DNA of 48,511 nt from the NCBI GenBank assembly GCA_028284955.1, contig JANQQS010000101.1, positions 1 to 48,511 on the forward strand. Direction: 5' to 3'. Below are positions 25,176 to 33,602 of the stretch, one piece after another. The position numbers were made by a program, and so were the translations under genes. The stretch comes from Myxococcota bacterium (lineage in GTDB: Bacteria > Myxococcota_A > Polyangia > Polyangiales > Houyiibacteriaceae). The notes under the pieces are model-generated. The model was not told the DNA's origin and did not search any database. It worked only from the letters and a program-made list of their open reading frames with translations. Numbering within the stretch: position 1 is the first letter of the stretch; each line of letters starts with the position of its first letter.

Positions 25176-26642
25176 ATGACCGCTCCGCGAGTTCGCTTTG
25201 CGCCTTCGCCCACCGGTTATCTTCATATCGGGAACGCGCGCTCTGCTCTGTATGCTTGGCTATGGGCACGTCAAAAGGGGGGCGCGTTCGTGCTCCGCAT
25301 CGAAGATACCGATCGCGCCCGAAGTACGCCCGAGGCCGTGCGCGCAATCTTGGATTCGTTGCGTTGGCTGGGGCTTGATTGGGACGAAGGCCCCGAGGTC
25401 GGAGGACCGCGCGGCCCCTATTTTCAAACCGAGCGGCTTGCGTTGTACGCCGAGCACGCCGAGCGATTGATCAAGAGCGGGCACGCCTACCGATGCTACG
25501 CGACCAAGGAAGAAATCGGAGCGGCCCGAGAGGCCTACGAGGCAAGCGGCAAGAAAGGGTTTCGTTTTCATAGCCCGTGGCGCGAGCGCGACGATGGTGA
25601 CCCCAGTGAACCTCATGTGGTCCGGTTTCGCGCTCCGAATCGAGGCAAGACGCGATGGGACGATCTGATCAAGGGCACCATCGAAGTCCGTCACGACACG
25701 CTGTCTGATTTTATTCTGATTCGGTCGGACAAGACGCCGCTCTACAACTTTGGCTGCGTGGTCGACGACGTGAGCATGGGCATCAACCTGGTCGCGCGGG
25801 GAGACGACCACATGATCAACACGACGCCCCAGCTGCTGCTGTACGAAGCGCTTGGTGCGGAGCCGCCCCAGTTCGCCCACATGCCGATGATTCTCGATCC
25901 GCGCGGTCAGAAGCTCTCTAAGCGGAACTCGGCCAAACTCGCGGGAACGAAAGAATACGTTCCGATCGGGGTGCTGGAGTATCGGGATGCCGGGTACGTA
26001 CCAGACGGCGTGATCAACTACCTGGCGCGGCTCGGCTGGTCCCACGGAGACCAGGAGCTTTTTGCTCGAGAAGAGTTAATCGAAAAGTTCGATTGGTCTC
26101 AGGTCGGCGCCACGGCCGCGCGCTTCGACCGAAAAAAGTTTGAGCACGTGCAGGGCCACCACCTGCGGTTGCTGCCGGATGCAGTGCTGGTTCAGCGAGT
26201 GGCGCCGTTTCTCGAGGCCCGAGGCCTGGATGTGAATCCACAAGCGTATGCCGCTGCGGTGCCGCACGTGAAGCTTCGGGCCACCACGCTCGGCGAGCTC
26301 GCAGATGGGCTCGACTACTTCGTGCGCGACTCGGTGACGTACGAAGAGAAGGCGGCAAGGAAGTTTTTGACCACGGAGCGATCGAAAACGCTCAGTGACC
26401 TCGTCGAGGTGGTCGGGGCGGTGGAGCCGTTTGTCGCGCCGTCGCTTGAGAACGTGGTGAATCGATGGCTGGACGCTGAGGGGTTGACGATGAAGCAAGT
26501 CGCGCAGCCGGCTCGGGTCGCGCTCAGCGGTCGCAGCCGCAGCCCGGGGCTGTTTGATGTGATGGAGCTCTTGGGTCGTGAGCGGACGCTCGATCGCCTT
26601 CGCCGCGGAAGCGAGTTTGCAGCGCGGCAGCAAAACAATTAA
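25176..26642 (+). CDS. gltX: Glutamyl-tRNA synthetase
   Basis: 488 residues from the ATG at 25176, the usual length. Class I signature SPTGYLHIGNAR (HIGH region) near residues 11-22 and the KMSKS-equivalent QKLSKRNSAKLA near 245-256. FVLRIEDTDRARS is the conserved glutamate-site block. The C-terminal alpha-helical anticodon-binding domain is complete. Whether it is discriminating or also charges tRNA-Gln was not determined. Confidence 0.97.
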   Translation: MTAPRVRFAPSPTGYLHIGNARSALYAWLWARQKGGAFVLRIEDTDRARSTPEAVRAILDSLRWLGLDWDEGPEVGGPRGPYFQTERLALYAEHAERLIKSGHAYRCYATKEEIGAAREAYEASGKKGFRFHSPWRERDDGDPSEPHVVRFRAPNRGKTRWDDLIKGTIEVRHDTLSDFILIRSDKTPLYNFGCVVDDVSMGINLVARGDDHMINTTPQLLLYEALGAEPPQFAHMPMILDPRGQKLSKRNSAKLAGTKEYVPIGVLEYRDAGYVPDGVINYLARLGWSHGDQELFAREELIEKFDWSQVGATAARFDRKKFEHVQGHHLRLLPDAVLVQRVAPFLEARGLDVNPQAYAAAVPHVKLRATTLGELADGLDYFVRDSVTYEEKAARKFLTTERSKTLSDLVEVVGAVEPFVAPSLENVVNRWLDAEGLTMKQVAQPARVALSGRSRSPGLFDVMELLGRERTLDRLRRGSEFAARQQNN

Positions 26643-26793
26643 GTTGCTTCTATCACCGGAAACCGTTGTAAAATCATAGAGTTGCGGCTGACAAGCCGAG
26701 ACGGTTACCGACAATCTATTACAAGTCAGTGCAATTGATGGTTCGCCAAATCGGGGCTTTCGTCCCAACTTGCTGTCGCCAGGAGAGTGAATA

Positions 26794-28236
26794 GTGGAAA
26801 CGCTTGTGATCACGATGTACTTGGTGGTGCTGGGGATTCTCGGAATCTTCGGATTTCACCGCGCGCAGCTGCTTATGCTGTATTGGCGCCACCGGAACCG
26901 CACCTTGGTTCCCCAAAATAGTTTCACCGAGCTGCCAACGGTGACCGTCCAGCTTCCCATGTTCAACGAGATGTACGTGGTGGAGCGGTTGCTCGACGGG
27001 GTTGCGCGCATCGACTACCCGAAGCACCGACTGGAGATCCAGGTTCTGGACGACTCCACGGATGAGACTCAGCAGATTGCGAAGCGAAAAGTTCAAGAGC
27101 TTCGGGATCGCGGGTACGACGCGGTCTACCTTCATCGAACCAATCGCGCAGGGTTTAAAGCAGGCGCGCTTGAAGAAGGGCTGCGTGTTGCGAAGGGCGA
27201 GTTCCTGATTGTATTCGACGCGGATTTTGTTCCCGTGCCGGATATCCTCCAAAAGCTCGTCCACCACTTCACCGACGATCGAGTGGGCATGGTTCAGGCA
27301 CGGTGGGGCCACCTCAACAAACATTACTCGCTGCTCACTCACGCGCAGTCGATGATGCTCGACGGCCACTTCGTGATTGAACATACGGCGCGTAATCGGT
27401 CGGGTCGATTCTTTAACTTTAACGGCACGGCAGGCATGTGGCGGAAGTCGACCATCGTGGACGCGGGAGGTTGGCAGCACGACACAGTGACGGAAGACAT
27501 GGATCTTTCGTTCCGCGCGCAGTTGAAGGGTTGGCGCTTCGTCTATGTGCCGAACGCTATCGCTCCGGCCGAGCTACCTTGCGAAATGAATAGCTTCAAG
27601 ACGCAGCAATTTCGATGGGCGAAAGGCTCGGCGCAGACCACGAAGAAATTGCTTTGGACGGTCCTGCGCGCGGACATTCCGCTCAAAGTTAAGGTCGAGG
27701 TGCTGTTTCACCTCACCAACAACTTCGCTTATCTCTTTCTTGTCGTGCTCGCGTTGCTGCAGTTGCCCAATATGTTGCTTCGGCGGCAGATGGATAATCC
27801 CGAACTTTTGCTTCTCGACGTGCCGCTATTCGCAGCCACCTGCGGCTCGATCACCGTGTTTTACCTGGTGACCCACCGCGCGCTTTACGGCGGACTGTGG
27901 GATGCCATCAAACGATTGCCGCTCATGATGGCGCTGGGCATCGGCCTCTCCATCAACAATGCACGCGCGGTCATCGAGGGGCTCTTTGGCCGTGACCTAG
28001 AATTCGTGCGCACCCCGAAACATGGCGTGACGACGAAGGACAACGTCTGGAAGAAAAAGAAGTACCGCGCGCGGTGGCCCGTTCACAGCGTAGTGGAGCT
28101 CGGCTTCGGCATGTACTTCGTAGTGACCATTGGACTCGCCATCGTGACCGGCAGCTGGATCAGCGTGCCATTCCTGGTCCTGTTCATGATCGGATTCCTC
28201 TACGTCGGCTCCCTCAGCCTCTACCAGAGTCGCTGA
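26794..28236 (+). CDS. Membrane glycosyltransferase, cellulose/mannan synthase-like (GT2)
   Basis: A 480-residue protein from a GTG with AGGAGAG upstream. One N-terminal helix, then a GT-A domain with VLDDSTDET, DADFVPVPD (D-x-D), TEDMDLSFRAQLKGW (third Asp) and QQFRWAKGS (the QxxRW motif of processive synthases), then several membrane helices. The layout resembles the CslA mannan synthase group. No PilZ domain and no BcsB-like gene are nearby. The polymer made is unknown. Type B repeat B2 begins one base after the stop. Confidence 0.9.
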   Translation: METLVITMYLVVLGILGIFGFHRAQLLMLYWRHRNRTLVPQNSFTELPTVTVQLPMFNEMYVVERLLDGVARIDYPKHRLEIQVLDDSTDETQQIAKRKVQELRDRGYDAVYLHRTNRAGFKAGALEEGLRVAKGEFLIVFDADFVPVPDILQKLVHHFTDDRVGMVQARWGHLNKHYSLLTHAQSMMLDGHFVIEHTARNRSGRFFNFNGTAGMWRKSTIVDAGGWQHDTVTEDMDLSFRAQLKGWRFVYVPNAIAPAELPCEMNSFKTQQFRWAKGSAQTTKKLLWTVLRADIPLKVKVEVLFHLTNNFAYLFLVVLALLQLPNMLLRRQMDNPELLLLDVPLFAATCGSITVFYLVTHRALYGGLWDAIKRLPLMMALGIGLSINNARAVIEGLFGRDLEFVRTPKHGVTTKDNVWKKKKYRARWPVHSVVELGFGMYFVVTIGLAIVTGSWISVPFLVLFMIGFLYVGSLSLYQSR

Positions 28237-28237
28237 G

Positions 28238-28335
28238 TTCCTGGAGGGTCTGACCGCAGACCCTCCCCCGTGCGGGTACGACCCGCCCGGGGCCCCCTCC
28301 CAACGCCGCTTCGCGCTGCGCGGGGGCCCCTACGC
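28238..28335 (+). repeat. Structured repeat, type B, copy 2 (B2, diverged)
   Basis: Begins one base after the GT2 stop, in sense orientation. Stem 1 is GGGTCTG/CAGACCC (28246-28263), paired by a T-A in place of the G-C of B1. Stem 2 is GCGGG-TACGA-CCCGC (28272-28286). The part carrying hairpins 3 and 4 is shortened and altered. Confidence 0.75.
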
Positions 28336-28404
28336 CCCCTTGCTCTCTTCGTGCGGTGTTCGCGACGATTGGCTGGCAGCTCTCGGAGCCTCCGCAGGCA
28401 CGCT

Positions 28405-28479
28405 GTTTGGCACCCAAACCCTCTCGTCGGGGTACGACCCCGACGATTCACCCAAGCTCCCCCGCCAGGCTGCAGGTGA
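28405..28479 (+). repeat. Structured repeat, type A, copy 2 (A2)
   Basis: Stem GTTTGG-CAC-CCAAAC (28405-28419) shows a paired C-to-T and G-to-A change compared with A1 and A3. A perfect 9-bp stem at 28424-28446 has the loop TACGA. Then the conserved tail ending CCCCCGCCAGG. It lies between B2 and B3. Confidence 0.85.
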
Positions 28480-28547
28480 CCTGGTTGTCTCCTGAGTGTA
28501 CTGCGGTCGTCTGTTCGCACAATCGTCGTAAACGAACGTGCAACGCG

Positions 28548-28694
28548 TAACCGGGGCCCCGTCGCAGAGCGATGGGGCGGCCGCGAAGGCGGCCGGCGTT
28601 GGGAGGGGGGCCCCGCGGAATCGTATTCCGTGGGGGGAGGGGCTGCGGTCAGACCCTCCAGAAACTCAGGGGCTGCGGTCAGGCCCTCCAGAAA
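28548..28694 (-). repeat. Structured repeat, type B, copy 3 (B3), with extra 5' segment
   Basis: On the minus strand it starts within 1-2 bases of the stop of the small exported-protein gene. The first segment (hairpin 1 with TTTCTGGAGGG) is present twice (28655-28694); then come hairpin 2 with loop TACGA and one mispair, hairpin 3 CGGCCGC-CTTC-GCGGCCG, and hairpin 4, where TCGC/GCGA replaces CCGC/GCGG of the other copies. Confidence 0.85.
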
Positions 28695-28695
28695 A

Positions 28696-29049
28696 CTACA
28701 CGGAGCATCGGACGACGGCTTTGAAAGCGCTTCCGGGGGCCCCGCGTCGGGTGAGGACGCTTCGTTCGGCGTTCGCGGGAACCGAAATCTCGACTGGCTC
28801 GGGTGTGACGTCGGTCGACACTTTGCACTGAGCGGTGTCGTCACAGTTGTTTTTGATGATCACGATATGTTGGTAGCCGTAGCCGCGATATCGCGCCTCG
28901 CTTCGATGCTCAATGCACGCGGGGTGGCTGCTCTCGTCGGCGCGTACCGGTTCCGTGTTTCCTACCGCGAAGACTCCGAGGCTGGCGAGCAGGGCGATCG
29001 CGCCGAATTGGACCACGACCGACCGACGTTTCGCTCTGCACGGAACCAT
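28696..29049 (-). CDS. Small exported protein with paired cysteines
   Basis: A 117-residue protein. Basic N-terminus, hydrophobic core (VVQFGAIALLASLGVFAVG) and a short mature domain of about 80 residues. Cys in HPACIEHR, NNCDDTAQC and the C-terminal RCSV suggest disulfide bonds. The motif IVIIKNNCDDTAQCKVSTD followed by Pro/Val-rich strands resembles small secreted proteins seen in deltaproteobacteria, but I cannot name the family. It shares a divergent region with the SNF2 helicase gene. Confidence 0.65.
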   Translation of the reverse strand: MVPCRAKRRSVVVQFGAIALLASLGVFAVGNTEPVRADESSHPACIEHRSEARYRGYGYQHIVIIKNNCDDTAQCKVSTDVTPEPVEISVPANAERSVLTRRGAPGSAFKAVVRCSV

Positions 29050-29146
29050 GGCTCAATTATGGGCAGGGGCTTCCGAACCCGCAAGAACACGTACGTTACC
29101 GCTCAAAGCCGGTTGATTTTGGCAATAGACACGTTACCAAGATCCT

Positions 29147-32100
29147 GTGCGTGCCGCCCGTCGGATTCCTGGACGCAACGCTCTGGAACACGATCTGATC
29201 GCGCTTGCGGGGCCGCAAACCTTCAAGCGCGGAATGGATTACCTGCGCCAAGGTCGCGTCGTTCATATCGCTCGACACGGCCGGGATGTCGTCGGACACG
29301 TGCAAGGACGCAGCGGTCGGCCTTATGAAACGGAGGTAAGCCTCGACGGTCAAACGCGCGTGATCGACTACTGGTGTAGTTGTCCAGTCAATGGACCCTG
29401 CAAGCATGTCGTGGCGCTCGCGCTCGCCGCATGTGGAACATCCAACCTGATGCCCCGAAAGAAAACTCGAGAACGAACCCGCCGGGGGCGCAGTGATTCG
29501 CTACAGGAAGAACAGACCGCACTCGAGCAAGAGTTCGGCGCGATTCATGGGCTCCTGACCGACTCGCACACCGAACACGAACCGGTGGCCGGCGACGAAC
29601 GTCTTGGATATTTGTGGTCGCCACCGCTTTTTGACTCGCCCGAGCGCGCGGCAGATTCAGCGGCAAGAGTATCGGGCGCCCGCTTGCCAGCGGTTCGGTC
29701 ACGCGCCGCGCAATCATCTGCCTTGCAGTCGTCCGCCGATTCTCGTTGCGTGATTCCTCGCCTTTCGTTTTTTCGTCACCGCCTGCGACAGGACGGGACG
29801 TGGGGTAAGCCGCAAGTCGCAAATCCACTCGACCGTTGGAACGGTTACCCTAGCTACGTAGCCCCCGAAGACCGAGGCATTTTGGACCTGTTGCAGAGTC
29901 TCGATGATCTTGCGACGTGCAACCCAAAGATTCGCAGCACGCTCTTTGAGTGGACAGCGCGCACGGGTCGGTCGCATTGGGGCTCAGTGAATCATCCGCT
30001 CGCCTGGAGCGATTCACGTTTGCTTGATTCTGTGTGGTCGCAGCAGGAAGACGGCAGCCACCGGCTCGATCCTGTGATCACTCCCTCGCCGGTCGCTTCC
30101 TCATCCAATGAGTCTTCATTGGAGCCGCGCGTTGGCGTGCCGGCGGCACGTTGCGGGGACTCGGGCGTCACGTTCGTAGTAGAGGGCGATCCCTGGCTCT
30201 ATATCGACACCAAAGACATGAAGGTGGGACCGCTTCGTGTCCGTCACGAACGCGGACCCGTCGAGCGCTTGCTCAAGTCTCCCCCACTTCCTGCAAAGCT
30301 CGCCGAAGCCCACCACGACATCGCATCCGCTCTTTCGCGGACGCTACAAATCGATGCTCCCCGCTCAACCCGCGTTCGCGACGTCTCGACACCGCCCGTT
30401 CCTCTCCTTCGGTTTACAACGCGCGAACCCGGGTTTGGTTTTGGTGCCGCGGAACCGTTGGTCGAAGTTCGGTTTCGCTACGGAAAACGGGAGATTGGTG
30501 GGTTGTCCGAGGCCGATCAGGTGACCTACCGAGACGGGGAAGGGAATGTCGTTCGTCACTCTCGCGACGATGCCGCGGAGCAACACGCGGTCGAGCAGCT
30601 ACGCGCTCAAGGCGCGCTCGAGCCTGTCTGGGCCGACGACTCAGACATATTGCTCGCGCCGACCGGTGATTGGACGCAAGTGGTTGGCGCTCGCGCGTCG
30701 CTCGAGGCTGCAGGGTACGCGTTCGCTATCGATGATGACTTCCCGGTTCCGCTGGACGTGGTGCATGCCTGGTATCTGGAGCTCGACGATCGCGGCGCGA
30801 GCGGCTGGTTTGACTGGTCGGTGGGTGCACGCATCCACGGTGAAGATATTAACCTCGTGCCCGCGATTGCCGACTTTTTGGCGCGCACTCCGGAGTCGAA
30901 ACTTCGTTCGCTCGCGCATCAGACAGACCCGGTCCCACTGCGGAGCGAGGATGGACGCACGTTTTGGGCGGAAGCGAAGCGACTATCCACGATCATCAAC
31001 GCGCTCATCGGTTTTTTCCAGAAAGACCATGGATCCGGACAAGATATGGGGCTGGCGGCGGCGGGAGGAGTCGCGGCGACACTCGACGAAGACTGGGTCG
31101 AACTTCGCGCCGCCCGCTCCCTCCGAGAACACCTTCGCGCGTTGGCCCGAGCGACTTCGCCGGAGGGCTCTGCGCCAGATTCGCTTCGCCCCGTTCCCAA
31201 AGGGCTCAAAGCAAAGCTCCGTCTCTATCAACATACGGGTTTTTCGTGGATGGGCGTGCTGCATGACGCAGGGCTCGGGGGCGTGCTCGCCGATGACATG
31301 GGGCTCGGAAAAACCGTTCAGTTTCTTTCCCATGTGCTCGCCCTCAAAGAAGGCGGCTCGATCCGAGAGCCCGCGCTAGTGGTGGCGCCGACCAGCGTGC
31401 TGAGCAACTGGCAGAGCGAGGTTGAGCGATTCGCTCCCGCGCTGCGCTGTCTGGTGTACCGCGGACCCGGTCGAAAGGCCGAGTGGGCCAGCCAGCCAGA
31501 TGTCGATCTGCTCATCACGAACTATGCGCTGTTGCAACGCGACGCCGATTCCCTGGCCGAGACCGCGTACAGCATCGTGTGTTACGACGAAGCTCAGGCG
31601 CTTAAGAATCCGCGCAGCAAAGTCACCCGTGCCGCAGCTTCCCTCAGCGCGGGGCAGCAAATCTGCATGACGGGTACTCCGGTCGAAAACCATCTGGGGG
31701 AGCTTTGGTCGATCATGAGCCTCGTGGCTCCTGGTTTGCTTGGGTCCCAAAAAGAGTTTCAAAGCTATTTTCAACGGCCCATCGAAAAGCGAGGCGACAC
31801 TGATCGGCTCGCTGCGCTTCGAAAACGCGTAACGCCTTGCTTGCTGCGCCGGAAAAAAAACGAAGTCGCTCGGGAGCTTCCTGCCAAGATCGAGCAGACG
31901 CGGCGCGTTCCGCTGACCGATGCCCAGCGCGACCTCTACGAGTCGGTGCGCGCCACCATGCATCAAAAAGTCCGCCGCGAAATCGCTCGAAAGGGCCTCG
32001 CGAGCAGCAATATTGTCGTGCTTGATGCGCTACTCAAGCTTCGCCAAGTGTGTTGTCATCCGGCGCTGCTCAAGAAGGAAGGCAAGAGCGCGAAATACGA

Positions 32101-32593
32101 AGAGCTGCTCTCGCTTGTAAGCGAGCTCGTCGACGCGGGTCGCACATTGCTCGTTTTCTCGCAGTTCGTACAGATGCTTCGGCTGATCGAACAAGGCCTC
32201 GACGCAAGAGGAATTTCGACGCTGAAGCTGACGGGCCGAACCAAGAACAGAAAAAAGCTCATCGAGCGGTTTCAGAACGGAGATGCGCCTGTATTTCTCA
32301 TCAGCCTGAAGGCAGGCGGTACAGGCCTCAATCTCACGCGTGCCGACACCGTGATCCACTACGACCCGTGGTGGAACCCAGCGGTGGAAGACCAGGCGAC
32401 CGACCGCGCGCACCGCATCGGGCAAACGCATAAAGTATTGGTGGAGCGACTCGTCTGTGAGCACACAGTAGAGGAAATGATGCTCGACTTGCAGTCACGC
32501 AAACGGGCTCTCGCAGAAGGGACTTTGGAAAAACCCGAAGGTTTCGCGCTGCGAGAAGAAGACATCGACAAACTCTTTGCGCCGCTCGCATAG
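29147..32593 (+). CDS. SWIM-domain SNF2-family helicase
   Basis: A 1148-residue protein from a GTG. SWIM zinc finger near the N-terminus: CSCPVNGPCKH (C77, C79, C85, H87). A long variable region (about 100-670) follows. The SNF2 motor begins with LADDMGLGKTVQ (motif I, near 715-725), has YDEAQALKNP (motif II, near 811-820) and MTGTPVENHLGELWSI (motif III), then the second lobe LLVFSQFVQML, LKAGGTGLNLTRAD and DRAHRIGQ (motif VI). SWI2/SNF2 motors are dsDNA translocases that remodel protein-DNA complexes; the SWIM finger is a common partner in bacteria. Target unknown. Confidence 0.93.
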   Translation: MRAARRIPGRNALEHDLIALAGPQTFKRGMDYLRQGRVVHIARHGRDVVGHVQGRSGRPYETEVSLDGQTRVIDYWCSCPVNGPCKHVVALALAACGTSNLMPRKKTRERTRRGRSDSLQEEQTALEQEFGAIHGLLTDSHTEHEPVAGDERLGYLWSPPLFDSPERAADSAARVSGARLPAVRSRAAQSSALQSSADSRCVIPRLSFFRHRLRQDGTWGKPQVANPLDRWNGYPSYVAPEDRGILDLLQSLDDLATCNPKIRSTLFEWTARTGRSHWGSVNHPLAWSDSRLLDSVWSQQEDGSHRLDPVITPSPVASSSNESSLEPRVGVPAARCGDSGVTFVVEGDPWLYIDTKDMKVGPLRVRHERGPVERLLKSPPLPAKLAEAHHDIASALSRTLQIDAPRSTRVRDVSTPPVPLLRFTTREPGFGFGAAEPLVEVRFRYGKREIGGLSEADQVTYRDGEGNVVRHSRDDAAEQHAVEQLRAQGALEPVWADDSDILLAPTGDWTQVVGARASLEAAGYAFAIDDDFPVPLDVVHAWYLELDDRGASGWFDWSVGARIHGEDINLVPAIADFLARTPESKLRSLAHQTDPVPLRSEDGRTFWAEAKRLSTIINALIGFFQKDHGSGQDMGLAAAGGVAATLDEDWVELRAARSLREHLRALARATSPEGSAPDSLRPVPKGLKAKLRLYQHTGFSWMGVLHDAGLGGVLADDMGLGKTVQFLSHVLALKEGGSIREPALVVAPTSVLSNWQSEVERFAPALRCLVYRGPGRKAEWASQPDVDLLITNYALLQRDADSLAETAYSIVCYDEAQALKNPRSKVTRAAASLSAGQQICMTGTPVENHLGELWSIMSLVAPGLLGSQKEFQSYFQRPIEKRGDTDRLAALRKRVTPCLLRRKKNEVARELPAKIEQTRRVPLTDAQRDLYESVRATMHQKVRREIARKGLASSNIVVLDALLKLRQVCCHPALLKKEGKSAKYEELLSLVSELVDAGRTLLVFSQFVQMLRLIEQGLDARGISTLKLTGRTKNRKKLIERFQNGDAPVFLISLKAGGTGLNLTRADTVIHYDPWWNPAVEDQATDRAHRIGQTHKVLVERLVCEHTVEEMMLDLQSRKRALAEGTLEKPEGFALREEDIDKLFAPLA

Positions 32594-32612
32594 CGAACTT
32601 ACGCTGAACGAT

Positions 32613-33575
32613 ATGCCTAGTCGTCTTTCTTTGTCGTTCGCTCTGCTTTGTACATACCTTGCCGTCGGATGCGGCGATGACTCGTCGCCCGCAGAGGATG
32701 GCGGGACGAATCCAGACCGCGACCTTCCAAGCGACGCATCAACCGATGCACGCGGTGATTCCTCAGCGAGCAATGATGTGTGTGCGTTGGGGCAGCCAGA
32801 CTGTGACCTGAGCCGATTGGTCGTGTCGACCGAGTGGCTCGCCGCAAACTTCGAAAGCAGTGAGCTTCAGATTCTCGATGTGCGCGACTCGTCGAGCTTT
32901 GAACGCGGGCATATCGCGGGGGCGCTCCATCTTAGTGCGGGGGAGCTTCGCGCAGAAATCGACGGGATTGGGGGTCAGGTTGCTTCGCAAGCCGACTCCC
33001 AGGCAGCCTTTCGTGCCGCGGGTCTGCGTACTGACGCAGCGATCGTGGTCTACGACGATCGAGTGACCACGGCGGCGGCGCGCGTGGTGTGGACTCTCCG
33101 GTACTACAGCCACGAGCGCGTGGCGATGCTCGATGGTGGGCTCGATGCATGGACCGCCTCGGGCGGAAGCGAAGAAACAGGCGCCTCCTCAGCCGCTGCA
33201 TCCAACTACACGATCGACGGAGTGCGCAGCGAGCTTCGCGTAAGCGCAGACGACGTAGAAGCGGGGCTCGATGATCCTCAAGTCGTGCAAATCGATGCGC
33301 GAAGCGACGGAGAATATCAAGCCGGCCGCATTCCCGGCGCGCTCAGCGTAGACTGGAACCGCAATGTCGACGATGGCCGTTTGAAGAGCGACGACGCGCT
33401 CTTTGCGCTGTACCCCGACCCAGCAGGTCAGACAATGATTACGTACTGCCAAACAGGTTCTCGCGCTTCGGTCGCGTATGTCGTGCTTCGCAAGCTTGGG
33501 TTTGCCGATGTTCGTCTTTACGATGGCAGCTGGGCGGAGTGGAGTAGTCGAAGCGATCTTCCTCGAGAGCCGTAG
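32613..33575 (+). CDS. Two-domain rhodanese lipoprotein
   Basis: About 320 residues from the ATG at 32613. Signal ALLCTYLAVGC (C20), an Asp/Ser-rich linker, and two rhodanese domains: the first with DVRDSSSFERGHIAGALHLS but no active cysteine (YDDRVTTAAA), the second with DARSDGEYQAGRIPGALS and the active loop CQTGSRAS (C279). This is the architecture of thiosulfate/mercaptopyruvate sulfurtransferases, exported here and anchored as a lipoprotein. Sulfur donor unknown. The next gene begins 27 bases downstream. Confidence 0.9.
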   Translation: MPSRLSLSFALLCTYLAVGCGDDSSPAEDGGTNPDRDLPSDASTDARGDSSASNDVCALGQPDCDLSRLVVSTEWLAANFESSELQILDVRDSSSFERGHIAGALHLSAGELRAEIDGIGGQVASQADSQAAFRAAGLRTDAAIVVYDDRVTTAAARVVWTLRYYSHERVAMLDGGLDAWTASGGSEETGASSAAASNYTIDGVRSELRVSADDVEAGLDDPQVVQIDARSDGEYQAGRIPGALSVDWNRNVDDGRLKSDDALFALYPDPAGQTMITYCQTGSRASVAYVVLRKLGFADVRLYDGSWAEWSSRSDLPREP

Positions 33576-33602
33576 TTTCGGCTTTCGACAACTCGGGACA
33601 TC

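Noticed and set aside
28221-28844. Open frame through the repeat cluster between the GT2 gene and the exported-protein gene
   Set aside because: Made almost wholly of A and B elements; the frame is broken in other copies, and stem pairing explains the conservation.
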